A stretch of 64,000 bases of DNA, from the NCBI GenBank assembly GCA_903932865.1, contig CAIZHQ010000014.1, positions 62,001 to 126,000 on the forward strand, in the 5' to 3' direction. Shown in pieces: positions 23,673 through 32,020 of this stretch. A model generated the notes under the pieces. That model did no database searches and was not told where the DNA came from. It was given only the letters and a program-made list of their open reading frames with translations. The position numbers were made by a program, and so were the translations under genes. Within the stretch, counting starts at the first letter, position 1; each line of letters begins with the position of its first letter. The DNA is from an uncultured Burkholderiales bacterium (lineage in GTDB: Bacteria; Pseudomonadota; Gammaproteobacteria; Burkholderiales; Burkholderiaceae_C).

Positions 23673-24395
23673 ATGATTGACATTTCAAAAATCAAAGCCA
23701 TTTCTCTCGATTTGGACGACACCTTGTGGCCCGTTTGGCCCACGATTGGCCGTGCCGAAGCTGTTTTGCAGGCTTGGCTGTCTGCCCATGCGCCGGGTAC
23801 GGCGGCCTTGTCGGCCGATTTGGCGTTAAAGCAGGCGATTCGCGCCGAGGTCAATGCCCGCCATGCCGATCGGGCGCACGACCTGTCTTTTTTGCGCCTG
23901 CAGTCGATACGCGCCTTGCTGCAGCAAGCCGGTGACCCGGAGCACTTGGCTGAGGCTGCTTTTGAGGTTTTTTTTGCGGAACGCCAACGGGTGGACCTGT
24001 TTGATGACGCCTTGCCCGCACTCGGTTTTTGGAGCGCCAAGTACCCGATCGTTGCATTGTCCAATGGCAATGCCGACGTCCACCGCGTGGGCATTGGTCA
24101 GCACTTCCATGCCAGCGTGAGTGCCCAGTCGCTGGGCGTGGCCAAGCCTGACCTGCGCATTTTTGTGGCAGGTGCCGCAGCGGCAGGTGTGCAGCCCCAT
24201 GAGGTGCTGCACGTTGGCGATGATGCGCACGCCGACTGCGTGGGCGCTTTGGCCGCAGGAATGCAAGTCGCTTGGCTCAACCGCGAAGGTCACGACTGGA
24301 CCCTTGGCGACATGCGCCCACATTTGGACGTACGGAACTTGCATGCGCTGTGCGCCAGCTGGCCTGAATACGAACCTTCCCGAAAGCCCACATGA
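23673..24395 (+). CDS. HAD-superfamily phosphatase
   Basis: A 240-residue HAD hydrolase: motif I DLDDTLWP (nucleophile Asp 13, Asp 15), an alpha-helical cap (about 20-95), motif II LSNGN, motif III Lys in GVAKPDL, and motif IV HVGDDAHADCVGA. This is the subfamily IA class, near FMN/pyridoxal phosphate-type phosphatases such as YigB. The exact substrate is unknown. ATG 23673 starts MIDISKIKAISLDL; an in-frame ATG at 23652 overlaps hemH. The stop overlaps the following GST gene by four bases. Confidence 0.85.
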   Translation: MIDISKIKAISLDLDDTLWPVWPTIGRAEAVLQAWLSAHAPGTAALSADLALKQAIRAEVNARHADRAHDLSFLRLQSIRALLQQAGDPEHLAEAAFEVFFAERQRVDLFDDALPALGFWSAKYPIVALSNGNADVHRVGIGQHFHASVSAQSLGVAKPDLRIFVAGAAAAGVQPHEVLHVGDDAHADCVGALAAGMQVAWLNREGHDWTLGDMRPHLDVRNLHALCASWPEYEPSRKPT

Positions 24396-25036
24396 CTTTG
24401 AAAATTTACGGTATCAGCGCATCCCGCGCTGCGCGGCCCTTGTGGGCAGCACTGGAACTGGGCGTGCCCTTTGAGCACATGGCCATGACCTACAAAGCGG
24501 GCGCGACACGCACGCCGGAGTTTTTGGCGCTCAACCCCAATGGCCATATTCCGGTGGTCGTGGACGAGCGACCCGATGGCGCTGTGACCGTGTGGGAGAG
24601 CATGGCTTGCGCCTTGTATATCGCCCGCGTGCATGGCCAAGCCGATGGCCAGTCGATCACGCCCGCCACGCCACGGGAAGAAGCCGAAGCCCTGCGCTGG
24701 AGTTTTTGGACGGTGACTGAGCTTGAAAAAGACGCGCTCACCGTGCTGATGCACCGCCTGGCCATGCCCGCCGACCAGCGCAAGCCTGAGTTGGCCGAGC
24801 AAGCCGAAAACCGATTGAAGGTACCGCTGGCCGTGCTGGAGACACATCTGCAAGCCCAACACGCCCAAGGCCAGGCGCATTTGGCGGCCGATCGTTTCAC
24901 CGTGACCGATGTGTGTGTGGCCAGCGTGACCAACTGGATTCGCCCGGCCCCAGGCTTGCTGGCGCAATTCCCAGCGGTATGGACTTGGTTCAAGGCCTGT
25001 GTGGAGCGGCCAGCCTTTATCAAGTCTTTGGGCTGA
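24392..25036 (+). CDS. glutathione S-transferase family protein
   Basis: A 214-residue GST-like protein: N-terminal thioredoxin-like domain (about 1-85: MTLKIYGISASRAARPLWAA, EFLALNPNGHIPVVVDE, WESMACALYIA) with Ser as the probable active-site residue near 10, and an all-helical C-terminal domain (about 95-210, LAADRFTVTDVCVASVTNW, containing the conserved N-capping Asp). Start overlaps the HAD gene stop (ATGA). Substrate unknown. Confidence 0.87.
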   Translation: MTLKIYGISASRAARPLWAALELGVPFEHMAMTYKAGATRTPEFLALNPNGHIPVVVDERPDGAVTVWESMACALYIARVHGQADGQSITPATPREEAEALRWSFWTVTELEKDALTVLMHRLAMPADQRKPELAEQAENRLKVPLAVLETHLQAQHAQGQAHLAADRFTVTDVCVASVTNWIRPAPGLLAQFPAVWTWFKACVERPAFIKSLG

Positions 25037-25152
25037 AGTCATCTGAACGCGCCATGCACCTCCAAACAGTATCTTTTTTGAGAAATTATTGATTTTCTAT
25101 TTTTTTCGGTGCATTAAACTGGTTGGCGTTTTTAGTGTGAACAGGATCAAGC

Positions 25153-25317
25153 ATGTGGAATTCGGCAGTTGTCGCATCAGATTTTGTAGAGTTTTCGCAC
25201 ATCGTCTGCTGCACTTTGCTTTTGTATTTTTTAAATGATCTTAGGGATGGGGCTTTGGTCAAGGCCAAATCTCTTTGGTTCAAGCGTTTATCGATCACTC
25301 GGAGTGCATCCAAGTGA
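25153..25317 (+). CDS. small ORF at the head of a sensor/transporter operon
   Basis: A 54-codon frame starting MWNSAVVASDFVEFSHIVC, with a Cys-rich hydrophobic stretch (CCTLLLYFL) and a basic C-terminus (KAKSLWFKRLSITRSASK). Its TGA overlaps the GTG start of the next gene (GTGA at 25314), which suggests translational coupling. A weak AGGAT lies 8 bases upstream of the ATG. It could be a leader peptide or a tiny membrane protein. It is visibly AT-richer than its surroundings. Family unknown. Confidence 0.4.
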   Translation: MWNSAVVASDFVEFSHIVCCTLLLYFLNDLRDGALVKAKSLWFKRLSITRSASK

Positions 25318-25916
25318 TCCACTTAAGACGGGACTTCACGTTGATTGCATTGGTGCTTGGCTTCGCCTTGGGCATGGCCAGCTTGCTCAATTTTTTCAAA
25401 TTTGAGCATACGGTGCGCGGCCTCCAATACAACCGCATACAAATCGTCGCCAAGGAAGTTGATGAGGCAATTCAGAGTCATTTGGCTTACAGCGCTTCTT
25501 TTGACGAATCCAGTTCGCTTTCACAGTTGATCACACAGAGTTTGCAGGCGGACCCCATCATTTTGTCGGCGGATATTTTTGGACAAGATGGAACTATTTT
25601 GTTTTCCAGCGATAAGGGTCGTACTTCGCTTTCCTTGCCAAAGTCATGGCAGGTTGCGGCTGAACAATCGCGTCGTTCTGAATGGCAAGTTCAAGATGGC
25701 GAGACATTTGTTGCGGGCCGCACGGTGACCAACAGTTTTGGTGTCAAGGTGGCAACGGTGGCGGTGCGATACCAACGTGATGCTTACGACAAGGTGACCT
25801 CCAGAGTGCTCATCGCCATGACACAGTTTGGGTTGATGATTCTCGTGTCCTGTTTTTTGGTGGCTGGTGTGGTTTTATTTGTGCTGTTGAAATTACCTCG
25901 GAAAGTTAAAGCATGA
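25314..25916 (+). CDS. stand-alone extracytoplasmic sensor-like protein
   Basis: A 200-residue protein with two transmembrane helices (about 8-27, FTLIALVLGFALGMASLLNF, and about 163-190, FGLMILVSCFLVAGVVLFVL) around a periplasmic domain of about 130 residues. That domain has ADIFGQDGTILFSSDKG, a strand/turn pattern of small-ligand CACHE/PAS-like sensors. Only about ten residues lie inside the cell after helix two, so no output domain is present. I chose GTG 25314, overlapping the upstream stop; a TTG at 25275 is also in frame. The stop overlaps the next start by four bases (ATGA). Function unknown; it may partner the next gene. Confidence 0.6.
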   Translation: MIHLRRDFTLIALVLGFALGMASLLNFFKFEHTVRGLQYNRIQIVAKEVDEAIQSHLAYSASFDESSSLSQLITQSLQADPIILSADIFGQDGTILFSSDKGRTSLSLPKSWQVAAEQSRRSEWQVQDGETFVAGRTVTNSFGVKVATVAVRYQRDAYDKVTSRVLIAMTQFGLMILVSCFLVAGVVLFVLLKLPRKVKA

Positions 25917-27679
25917 GCACTTCTGGACGTTTGTCCTGGCCGGTCGGCTTGCTGATGTTGTTGCTGATGCTGGTGGGCTTGGGTGCGACAGCCACCTTGT
26001 CTTTGCGCTCGTTCGAGCGCGAGCTGGTCCCTGAAATTGAACAAAAAACCATCACGCTTGGTCGATCTGTTATCGGTTTGATTTCCAGAGCTCAGGCCCA
26101 CGACATTGCCCTGAATGAACTGCAGGGTGTTGACCAGTTATTTCGGGAAGTCATCAAGGACAACAAAGAAATTGATTTGATGGTCATCACCGACACTCAG
26201 GGGCGGATGTTGCACAGCAGTCGCCCGATAGATGCACTCATGGTCGAGCGTCTGGGGCAGGCGTTTCAGCAAGGCGACCGAATGGACGGACTGAACATTG
26301 TGAGTCTGTCGATTGAAGATGCGGATACGCATTACGGTACTTTGCATGTTGGGGCCAGAACCAATTTCGTTCAAAGCATCTTGAAGGAAAATCTTTTCGA
26401 TGTTTTGGTGGTGGTGGTCGTCGCTTTTTTCTTGGCCTTTGAAATCGCCCACTTCATGGCTTCAAAGTCCAGTGTCAGTTCCGACCTGGATGTCTCTTCT
26501 CGCTTGGGTGCCGTTCGAGCCCCTTTGTTTTTATTTTTAGTGGCTGAAGATCTGTCTCGCACGTTCATACCCTCTTATGCAGCCAGCCTCTCGGTGCAGG
26601 GACTCACCTGGGATATGCAATTTGTCCAGGGCTTACCCATCATGCTGTTCATGCTTGTCGTGGGGGTATCGCAACCGCTGATGGGCAGTTACAGCGAGCG
26701 GCTTGGGCGGCGGAAAATGCTGCTGATGGGATGCATTGCTGGAGGGCTGTCGCATTTCGGGGCCGCGATGGCTTTTTCGCTCTACGACTTGCTGGCGTGG
26801 CGTGCCCTGGCTGGTTTGGCATGGGGTGTGCTGTTTGTGGCCGGTCAGGGCTATGTTCTGGACCACACCAATGCCAGTACACGAAACCGTGGTCTGGCAT
26901 TTTTTGTGGGAGTGATCATGGCCGCTTCAGTTTGCGGCCCTTCTGTGGGGGGGATTCTGGCCGAGGGTATTGGAACCCGAGCTACATTGATCGTGGCGGG
27001 TGCCTTGGCTTTGTGCGCAGCATTTTTGGTTTGGACCCGATTGCCCGCTGGAGTGACCAGCACTCGGCGCAAGCCCATTCATTTGGCTGATTTTGTGGCT
27101 TTGGCGTCCAACAAGCGGTTTGTGGTGTTGCTCTTGACCGCAGCCATGCCCGCCAAAATCATCTTGATCGGACTGTGTTTTTATCTGGTACCGCTTTATG
27201 TCCCAACGCAAGGAGCTAGCACGGCCATGGTTGGACGATTGATCATGCTTTATGCCGTGACCATGGTTTTTGCGGTACCGCTGTTTGCCCGATGGTCGGG
27301 GGCAGTTGCGCACCGCTGGCGGTTTGTTGCCGTTGGTATGTTGGTTTCAGGAATTGGCGGGGCGATGCCAATTGTTTTGCCTGGGGTGCCTGCGGTTGCC
27401 GTGATGATGGTGATGCTCGGGGTTGGACAAGCCCTGTCTATCGCCCCTCAGACAGCCATGGTCATCTCAGTTTGTGCACCCGAAATAGAACGGTTGGGCG
27501 AAGGTGTTGTTCTGGGCATTTACAGACTGGTTGAGCGGCTCGGTAATGTTTTCGGGCCGTTGTTCGCAGCCATCCTGCTTCATGGATTGAGCTTTGAACA
27601 GACCTTTGTCGCGATTGGCGTATTCATGCTGGGTTCAAGCATGATCTTTGCATTCGCATTTCGAGATGGGAAAGTTTGA
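25913..27679 (+). CDS. MFS transporter with N-terminal sensor-like domain
   Basis: A 588-residue fusion. Residues 1-180 repeat the layout of the preceding protein: a helix (about 11-31), a periplasmic domain (about 35-155, with LMVITDTQGRMLHSS) and a helix (about 158-178). From about 205 to the end is a 12-helix major facilitator domain: GSYSERLGRRKMLLMG (the A-like motif after helix 2), AWRALAGLAWGVLFVAGQGY (motif near helix 4), and a GP-rich AASVCGPSVGGILAEGIG (motif C). A sensor-carrier fusion in one chain is unusual. Substrate unknown. Start overlaps the upstream stop. Confidence 0.7.
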   Translation: MSTSGRLSWPVGLLMLLLMLVGLGATATLSLRSFERELVPEIEQKTITLGRSVIGLISRAQAHDIALNELQGVDQLFREVIKDNKEIDLMVITDTQGRMLHSSRPIDALMVERLGQAFQQGDRMDGLNIVSLSIEDADTHYGTLHVGARTNFVQSILKENLFDVLVVVVVAFFLAFEIAHFMASKSSVSSDLDVSSRLGAVRAPLFLFLVAEDLSRTFIPSYAASLSVQGLTWDMQFVQGLPIMLFMLVVGVSQPLMGSYSERLGRRKMLLMGCIAGGLSHFGAAMAFSLYDLLAWRALAGLAWGVLFVAGQGYVLDHTNASTRNRGLAFFVGVIMAASVCGPSVGGILAEGIGTRATLIVAGALALCAAFLVWTRLPAGVTSTRRKPIHLADFVALASNKRFVVLLLTAAMPAKIILIGLCFYLVPLYVPTQGASTAMVGRLIMLYAVTMVFAVPLFARWSGAVAHRWRFVAVGMLVSGIGGAMPIVLPGVPAVAVMMVMLGVGQALSIAPQTAMVISVCAPEIERLGEGVVLGIYRLVERLGNVFGPLFAAILLHGLSFEQTFVAIGVFMLGSSMIFAFAFRDGKV

Positions 27680-27680
27680 C

Positions 27681-28676
27681 ATGCAACGACGTGATGTGAT
27701 GGCCCTGGCTTCATGGGGACTGGCAGAACCCGGCACCTTGCTGGCTCAAACAAACAAGAAATACCGCATTTACATGGTGACTTGGCGAGGTCACACCTTG
27801 GTCGAAAAAGGCTTTCAGGATTATTTGGCAGCTTCCCAGACGCCTGTCGAATATATAGTTCGCGATGCTGGGCAGGACCCAAGACTGCTTGCAGAATTCG
27901 TGGATGAAATTTCCAGTCTGAAGCCTGATCTTGTTTACACCTGGGGGACGTCTGCAACATTGGGAATTCTGGGCGCTTATGACAAACCGCAATCAGCGAT
28001 CGTGGACATTCCAGCCGTATTCACACTGGTTGCATCGCCTGTTGGCGCCAAGATTGTGAAGGATTTGAACAAACCCAATCGAAATGTGACAGGCGTTTAC
28101 CACGTGGCGCCGCTTAACAGTCAACTCGATGCCATTCGATCGTACCGGCCGTTTACAAAACTGGGTGTTCTGTACAACCGTGCAGAGCAAAATTCAGTAG
28201 CCATGTTGCAGCAATTGCGTGAAGCCGCGAAAGCTCAAGGATTTCAGGTGATCGAGAAAACCTTTAAGCAAAATAATGCAGGAAAGCCATTGTCAGAAGG
28301 TATTCATGAACTGGTGGGGGAGATCAAGGCCGCAGGAGCTCAGTGGCTTTACTTAGGAGCAGACTCTTATCTTTTTACGCAACTGGGTTTGGTTGCTGCT
28401 GCTGCTCATGCGCAGGCCCTGCCTACTTTTGCGATCACCGAAGCGGTGATGAATGACGAGCAAGCGGGTGTCTTGGCTGGCTTGGTGAGCAAGTATTACA
28501 GCATTGGACAGTTCACGGCCTACAAGGCGAAGCAAATTCTCGTGAGTGGTGAATTACCCAACACCATTCCTGTGGAGACGCTGCAAAAAAGGGCCTTCAT
28601 TGTCCGGATGGACACCGCGAAACGATTGAAGCTGTTGCCGCCAATTTCGTTGTTTAACTTCGCAGAATTTGTTTGA
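27681..28676 (+). CDS. ABC-type substrate-binding protein (PF04392-like)
   Basis: A 331-residue protein with an N-terminal twin-Arg (MQRRDVMALASWG) possibly acting as a Tat or Sec signal. The mature part has the two-lobed fold of the ABC_sub_bind family: GFQDYLAAS, DLVYTWGTSATLGIL, RNVTGVYHVAPLNSQL, KLGVLYNRAEQNSVAML, GAQWLYLGADSYLF and TFAITEAVMNDEQAGVLAGL. Known relatives bind aromatic amino acids or similar small ligands for ABC importers. No ABC permease or ATPase is nearby. It begins one base after the MFS stop, so it is the fourth gene of this operon. Confidence 0.7.
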   Translation: MQRRDVMALASWGLAEPGTLLAQTNKKYRIYMVTWRGHTLVEKGFQDYLAASQTPVEYIVRDAGQDPRLLAEFVDEISSLKPDLVYTWGTSATLGILGAYDKPQSAIVDIPAVFTLVASPVGAKIVKDLNKPNRNVTGVYHVAPLNSQLDAIRSYRPFTKLGVLYNRAEQNSVAMLQQLREAAKAQGFQVIEKTFKQNNAGKPLSEGIHELVGEIKAAGAQWLYLGADSYLFTQLGLVAAAAHAQALPTFAITEAVMNDEQAGVLAGLVSKYYSIGQFTAYKAKQILVSGELPNTIPVETLQKRAFIVRMDTAKRLKLLPPISLFNFAEFV

Positions 28677-28691
28677 AACAAACACTCAGGG

Positions 28692-29681
28692 TCAAGTGTT
28701 GAGTGCACAGAATTCTTTTTCTGGCAGCTCGGCATGGGTTAGCCAATCCTTGATCCACTCAATGTGATGGGGATCGGCCAATGCAGGAGTATGGCCAGTC
28801 AACGGAACATGCATCACAGACATGGCGGGTTTGCTGCGCATGCGTTCGAGCGTTTCAAGCGAAAAAACATTCGACTCCATGCCTCGTATGACCAGCACTG
28901 GGCAGATCACTGAAGCCCATTTGGCCCACTGGTCAACATCGAGCATAGCGGCGATTTGATATGAGAGCATGGCTCGAGGATCATGCCGGTAAATTCTTCC
29001 CCCCTTTTCGTTGGACCAGCGTGTTAGTGCATGCGCGTTGTGCAGTCGAACGCTTTGCGGTATGGGACCATCGTGTTTTTGCGATGCACCCAGTTTGCGC
29101 AACATATCCCCTGGTGTTCTGAAAACATACTCTTGCGCCAATGTGGTTGCGCGTCTTGATCTGGTGGACGCATCAATGAAAGGGCCCGTATCGTTCAGGA
29201 TCAGTGCATCGATCAAAGAAGAGTCTTGGCCGATGATTTCCAGAGCGACAGTCGCGCCCATCGATGACCCGAGTATGGAGACGGACGGGACATTGAGGTG
29301 CGCAATCAACTGCCGAATTTGTTGAACATAAGCATTCAAGTCGTAGTTGACATCGGGGGCGAGCCAATCGCTCAACCCTCGCCCGAGCCAATCCGGGCAA
29401 ACCACGTGGTAATGGCTTGACAAATCACTCGCCAAATAGTCAAAGCGCCTGGCAACATTGGCAACGCCACCGAGACAAATTAAAACGGGTTTGCTTTTGT
29501 GTCCCCATGTCGTGAAAGACACCAAGGAGGAGAGTCTTTCATTGTGAGGTGGAATGAAACGAAAACTTTCCAGGTTGAACTGTCCCGAAAAGCGAGAGAA
29601 AACTTCAGATGCATAAGCATCGTAATCTTGCCAACTCATCGATTCGATATGCAGTTCTTTTTCAGTCCATTTGCGCAGCAT
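28692..29681 (-). CDS. alpha/beta-hydrolase fold protein
   Basis: About 329 residues of alpha/beta-hydrolase. Elements: HKSKPVLICLGGVANVARRF (oxyanion region), HVVCPDWLGRGLSDW, nucleophile elbow SILGSSMGATVALE (GSSMG), an acid in the region VLVIRGMESNVF, and the catalytic His in LTGHTPALADP. Probably an esterase or C-C hydrolase; the substrate is unknown. ATG 29681 (MLRKWTEKEL) is my choice; TTG 29735 is in frame. It converges on the sensor/MFS operon, with only 15 bases between, and shares its lower GC. Confidence 0.75.
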   Translation of the reverse strand: MLRKWTEKELHIESMSWQDYDAYASEVFSRFSGQFNLESFRFIPPHNERLSSLVSFTTWGHKSKPVLICLGGVANVARRFDYLASDLSSHYHVVCPDWLGRGLSDWLAPDVNYDLNAYVQQIRQLIAHLNVPSVSILGSSMGATVALEIIGQDSSLIDALILNDTGPFIDASTRSRRATTLAQEYVFRTPGDMLRKLGASQKHDGPIPQSVRLHNAHALTRWSNEKGGRIYRHDPRAMLSYQIAAMLDVDQWAKWASVICPVLVIRGMESNVFSLETLERMRSKPAMSVMHVPLTGHTPALADPHHIEWIKDWLTHAELPEKEFCALNT

Positions 29682-29966
29682 GACCAAGAAGGGTGATGTG
29701 ATCGTTTCAATTATAAATGTTGGCGATATTGTCAATTTTGTTGAGTAAGTGGGTACAGGTCAAATTATGAATCTTGTAATGACCCAAATCACTTTCTCTG
29801 GATGCTCTCGAACTCTGGGTCTCCGGGAGCGTCCCTTTTGCACTGGGTGCATGGGTGACGCTGAACATTGTTGAGCCGCATGAGCATTGCTCTTTGACTG
29901 TTCGGGGGCCTGGTTCCCCGGTTGCCAATAAAAACCCAGCTCCATAACGATGTTGGGCTGTTTCCT

Positions 29967-30806
29967 TTAGAACCGCCCCAAAGCCTGCATCTTCCAAGCC
30001 AGCCACAGTTTGCGCAGCGGCGTGAGCGCAATGCGCTGGTGAAGCACCTGAAAGCCCGAGGCTTCGATTTCACGCAGCAAGGTGCGGTAGATGCTGGCCA
30101 TCATGAGGCCGGGTTTTTGGGCGCGTCGGTCGGCGCCGGGCAAGAGCGCCAGGGCTTCGTCGTACAGCGCGTGGGCGCGGTCGGTCTGGAACTTCATCAG
30201 TGCGGTGAAGCGGTCTGAATAATCGCGCTGCATCAGGTCTTGCGCTTTGACGCCAAAGCGTTGCTGCTCGTCCAGCGGCAGGTAGATGCGTCCGCGCATG
30301 GCGTCTTCGCCCACGTCGCGGATGATGTTGGTCATCTGAAAAGCTAGGCCCAGCTTGTGCGCATATTGTGTGGTGGCCTCGTCGGTCTGGCCAAAGATGC
30401 GGGCAGCGACTTCGCCCACAACGCCAGCCACCAGATGACAGTATTGGGTCAGGCCCGGAAAGTCCAGGTAGCGGGTTTGGTTCAGGTCCATCTGGCAGCC
30501 GTCGATCACGGCCATCAGGTGGCGGCTCTCGATGCCGAAGGCGGGGGCCAGGGACATGAGGGCGTGCATCACAGGGTGGCTGGGCTGACCTGTGTAGGCT
30601 TGCAGCACTTCTTTTTGCCACCAGGCGAGTTTGGTGGCGGCCACGCTGGGGTCTTTGATTTCATCGACCACGTCGTCCACTTCGCGGCAAAAGGCGTAAA
30701 AGGCAGTGATGGCCGCACGCCGCTCAGGGGGTAAAAACAAAAATGCGTAATAAAAACTGCTGCCCGAGGCGGCGGCTTTTTGCTGGACGTAGTCTTGCGG
30801 GCTCAT
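29967..30806 (-). CDS. hpnD: presqualene diphosphate synthase HpnD
   Basis: A 279-residue trans-isoprenyl diphosphate head-to-head synthase. The first Asp-rich motif is CREVDDVVDEI (Asp 44, 45, 48); the second is NIIRDVGEDAMRGRIYLP. Together with FYYAFLFLPPERRAAITAFY this matches HpnD, which condenses two farnesyl diphosphates to presqualene diphosphate in bacterial hopanoid/squalene synthesis. ATG 30806 gives the usual MSPQDYV start. It follows a second member of the family 31 bases upstream on the same strand. HpnE and squalene-hopene cyclase are not in the window. Confidence 0.85.
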   Translation of the reverse strand: MSPQDYVQQKAAASGSSFYYAFLFLPPERRAAITAFYAFCREVDDVVDEIKDPSVAATKLAWWQKEVLQAYTGQPSHPVMHALMSLAPAFGIESRHLMAVIDGCQMDLNQTRYLDFPGLTQYCHLVAGVVGEVAARIFGQTDEATTQYAHKLGLAFQMTNIIRDVGEDAMRGRIYLPLDEQQRFGVKAQDLMQRDYSDRFTALMKFQTDRAHALYDEALALLPGADRRAQKPGLMMASIYRTLLREIEASGFQVLHQRIALTPLRKLWLAWKMQALGRF

Positions 30807-30837
30807 GGGCAGAGATTCTCGCACCCAATGGCGGGAA

Positions 30838-31935
30838 TCAAGAGTGGTGAGTGCCAGACAATTTTTGGAATTGCTGGTTCAGCACTGCCCCTGATCCCCA
30901 ACCCAGCGCGATGCGCCAGAGCATGGCGCGCATCTCGTGGCGAGGCATTTTGATGTGCTGGGTCAGGGCCGCTGGCCCGGCCTGGTGCAGCAGTGCCAGA
31001 GTACGTGCACCAATCAGAGCGGGCAGGGCGCTGGCCAGGCGCAGGCGCAGTGGTTTGAGCGCCAATGCGTAGCGCATGCCATCGGCCAGTTGCGCTTGGG
31101 TGTGGTCTAGCCACTGGGTGTAAAGCGGGGTCAATGCGTGCAGGGTGTTGGCATGGCCCGTGTCATGGCCCGACAGGTGACCCATGTGTGCAACTTGGGC
31201 CAGCAGCGCCGGGGTCAAGCCTGCCTGTGCCAGGGTTTCGACAGGCCAGTAGCAGCGCCCGGCGGCCAAATCGGCGCCGGTGTCGCGAAGGATGTTCAGG
31301 CGCTGCAGGCCCATGCCATATTCGCGCCCGATGCGCATCATTTCCGCCTGAGGCAGCTGGCTGTAGCCGGGCAGGTGGCGGCCGCACAGTTCGGTCCAAA
31401 ACTCCCCTACGCAACCGGCCACCAGCCAGGTGTAGTGGTTCAGTTCGGCTTCGCTTTGTAAAGCCTGCAGACCGGGGCCAAAGCGCGTCATGTCCAGTTG
31501 TTGGCCATGGGTGATGTGGCGCAGCACTTGCCGCACGCTGGTTTGGTCGGACTCTGTCAGGGTGTGCAAAAGCGGCAGGCATTGGGGCAAGGCCTGCATC
31601 AGGGCGCGCTCGTGCGGGTCGGTTTGCTGCCCAGCAAAAGCTTGAGTGAGGCGGTTCAGTTCGGCTGTGCGGGTGGTACACCCCTGGCTTGCATCGATCG
31701 CTTGGCTCATGAGCGTCAGCAAATCTTGCCGCTCGGCCAGGGGCAGGGCTGTGGTGTCGGCCACGGTGTCGGTGGCGCGTGCCAACAAGTAGCCGACGGC
31801 CACGGGGGCTTGCAGGGCCGCCGGCAGCAAGCGAATGGACAGGTCAAAAGAGCGCGACACCTGGCGCAGGAGGAGTCGTTGCTCGGCATCCAGTCCGGCG
31901 CGGTGTGGCCGCATCAATAGGGGGTGTTTCAGCAT
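30838..31935 (-). CDS. squalene/phytoene synthase family protein
   Basis: A 365-residue prenyl synthase. LLRQVSRSFDLSIRLLPAAL, the Asp motif LLARATDTVADT, and NILRDTGADLAAGRCYWP (second Asp motif), then a longer C-terminal helical part. It resembles HpnC or a true squalene synthase more than HpnD. The pair could make squalene or presqualene without HpnE, or one could be HpnC in the HpnCDE route. I started at ATG 31935 (MLKHPLLMRP); a TTG two codons upstream is in frame. It diverges from the RND operon. Confidence 0.75.
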   Translation of the reverse strand: MLKHPLLMRPHRAGLDAEQRLLLRQVSRSFDLSIRLLPAALQAPVAVGYLLARATDTVADTTALPLAERQDLLTLMSQAIDASQGCTTRTAELNRLTQAFAGQQTDPHERALMQALPQCLPLLHTLTESDQTSVRQVLRHITHGQQLDMTRFGPGLQALQSEAELNHYTWLVAGCVGEFWTELCGRHLPGYSQLPQAEMMRIGREYGMGLQRLNILRDTGADLAAGRCYWPVETLAQAGLTPALLAQVAHMGHLSGHDTGHANTLHALTPLYTQWLDHTQAQLADGMRYALALKPLRLRLASALPALIGARTLALLHQAGPAALTQHIKMPRHEMRAMLWRIALGWGSGAVLNQQFQKLSGTHHS

Positions 31936-31954
31936 GGTCAATCCGTATTGTCGC

Positions 31955-31983
31955 TTGACAGTTGGACCCGCTTTGAATAGATT
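31955..31983 (+). promoter_or_regulatory. sigma-70-like promoter of the RND operon
   Basis: TTGACA, 17 bases, TAGATT. Immediately downstream (31984-32003) an ACTAACCAGTCAGTCATT segment resembles TetR-family operator half sites seen before efflux genes. The -10 element ends 37 bases upstream of the start codon. Confidence 0.6.
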
Positions 31984-32020
31984 ACTAACCAGTCAGTCAT
32001 TATTATTGCCCGAGAACCCC

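Noticed and set aside
25275..25313. TTG start for the sensor-like gene
   Set aside because: GTG 25314 overlaps the small ORF stop and gives a typical N-terminal helix start, so it is preferred.
29707..30006. Minus-strand frame in the gap before the alpha/beta hydrolase
   Set aside because: Overlaps the end of hpnD, no recognised domain and poor start; possibly a decayed fragment but not supportable.
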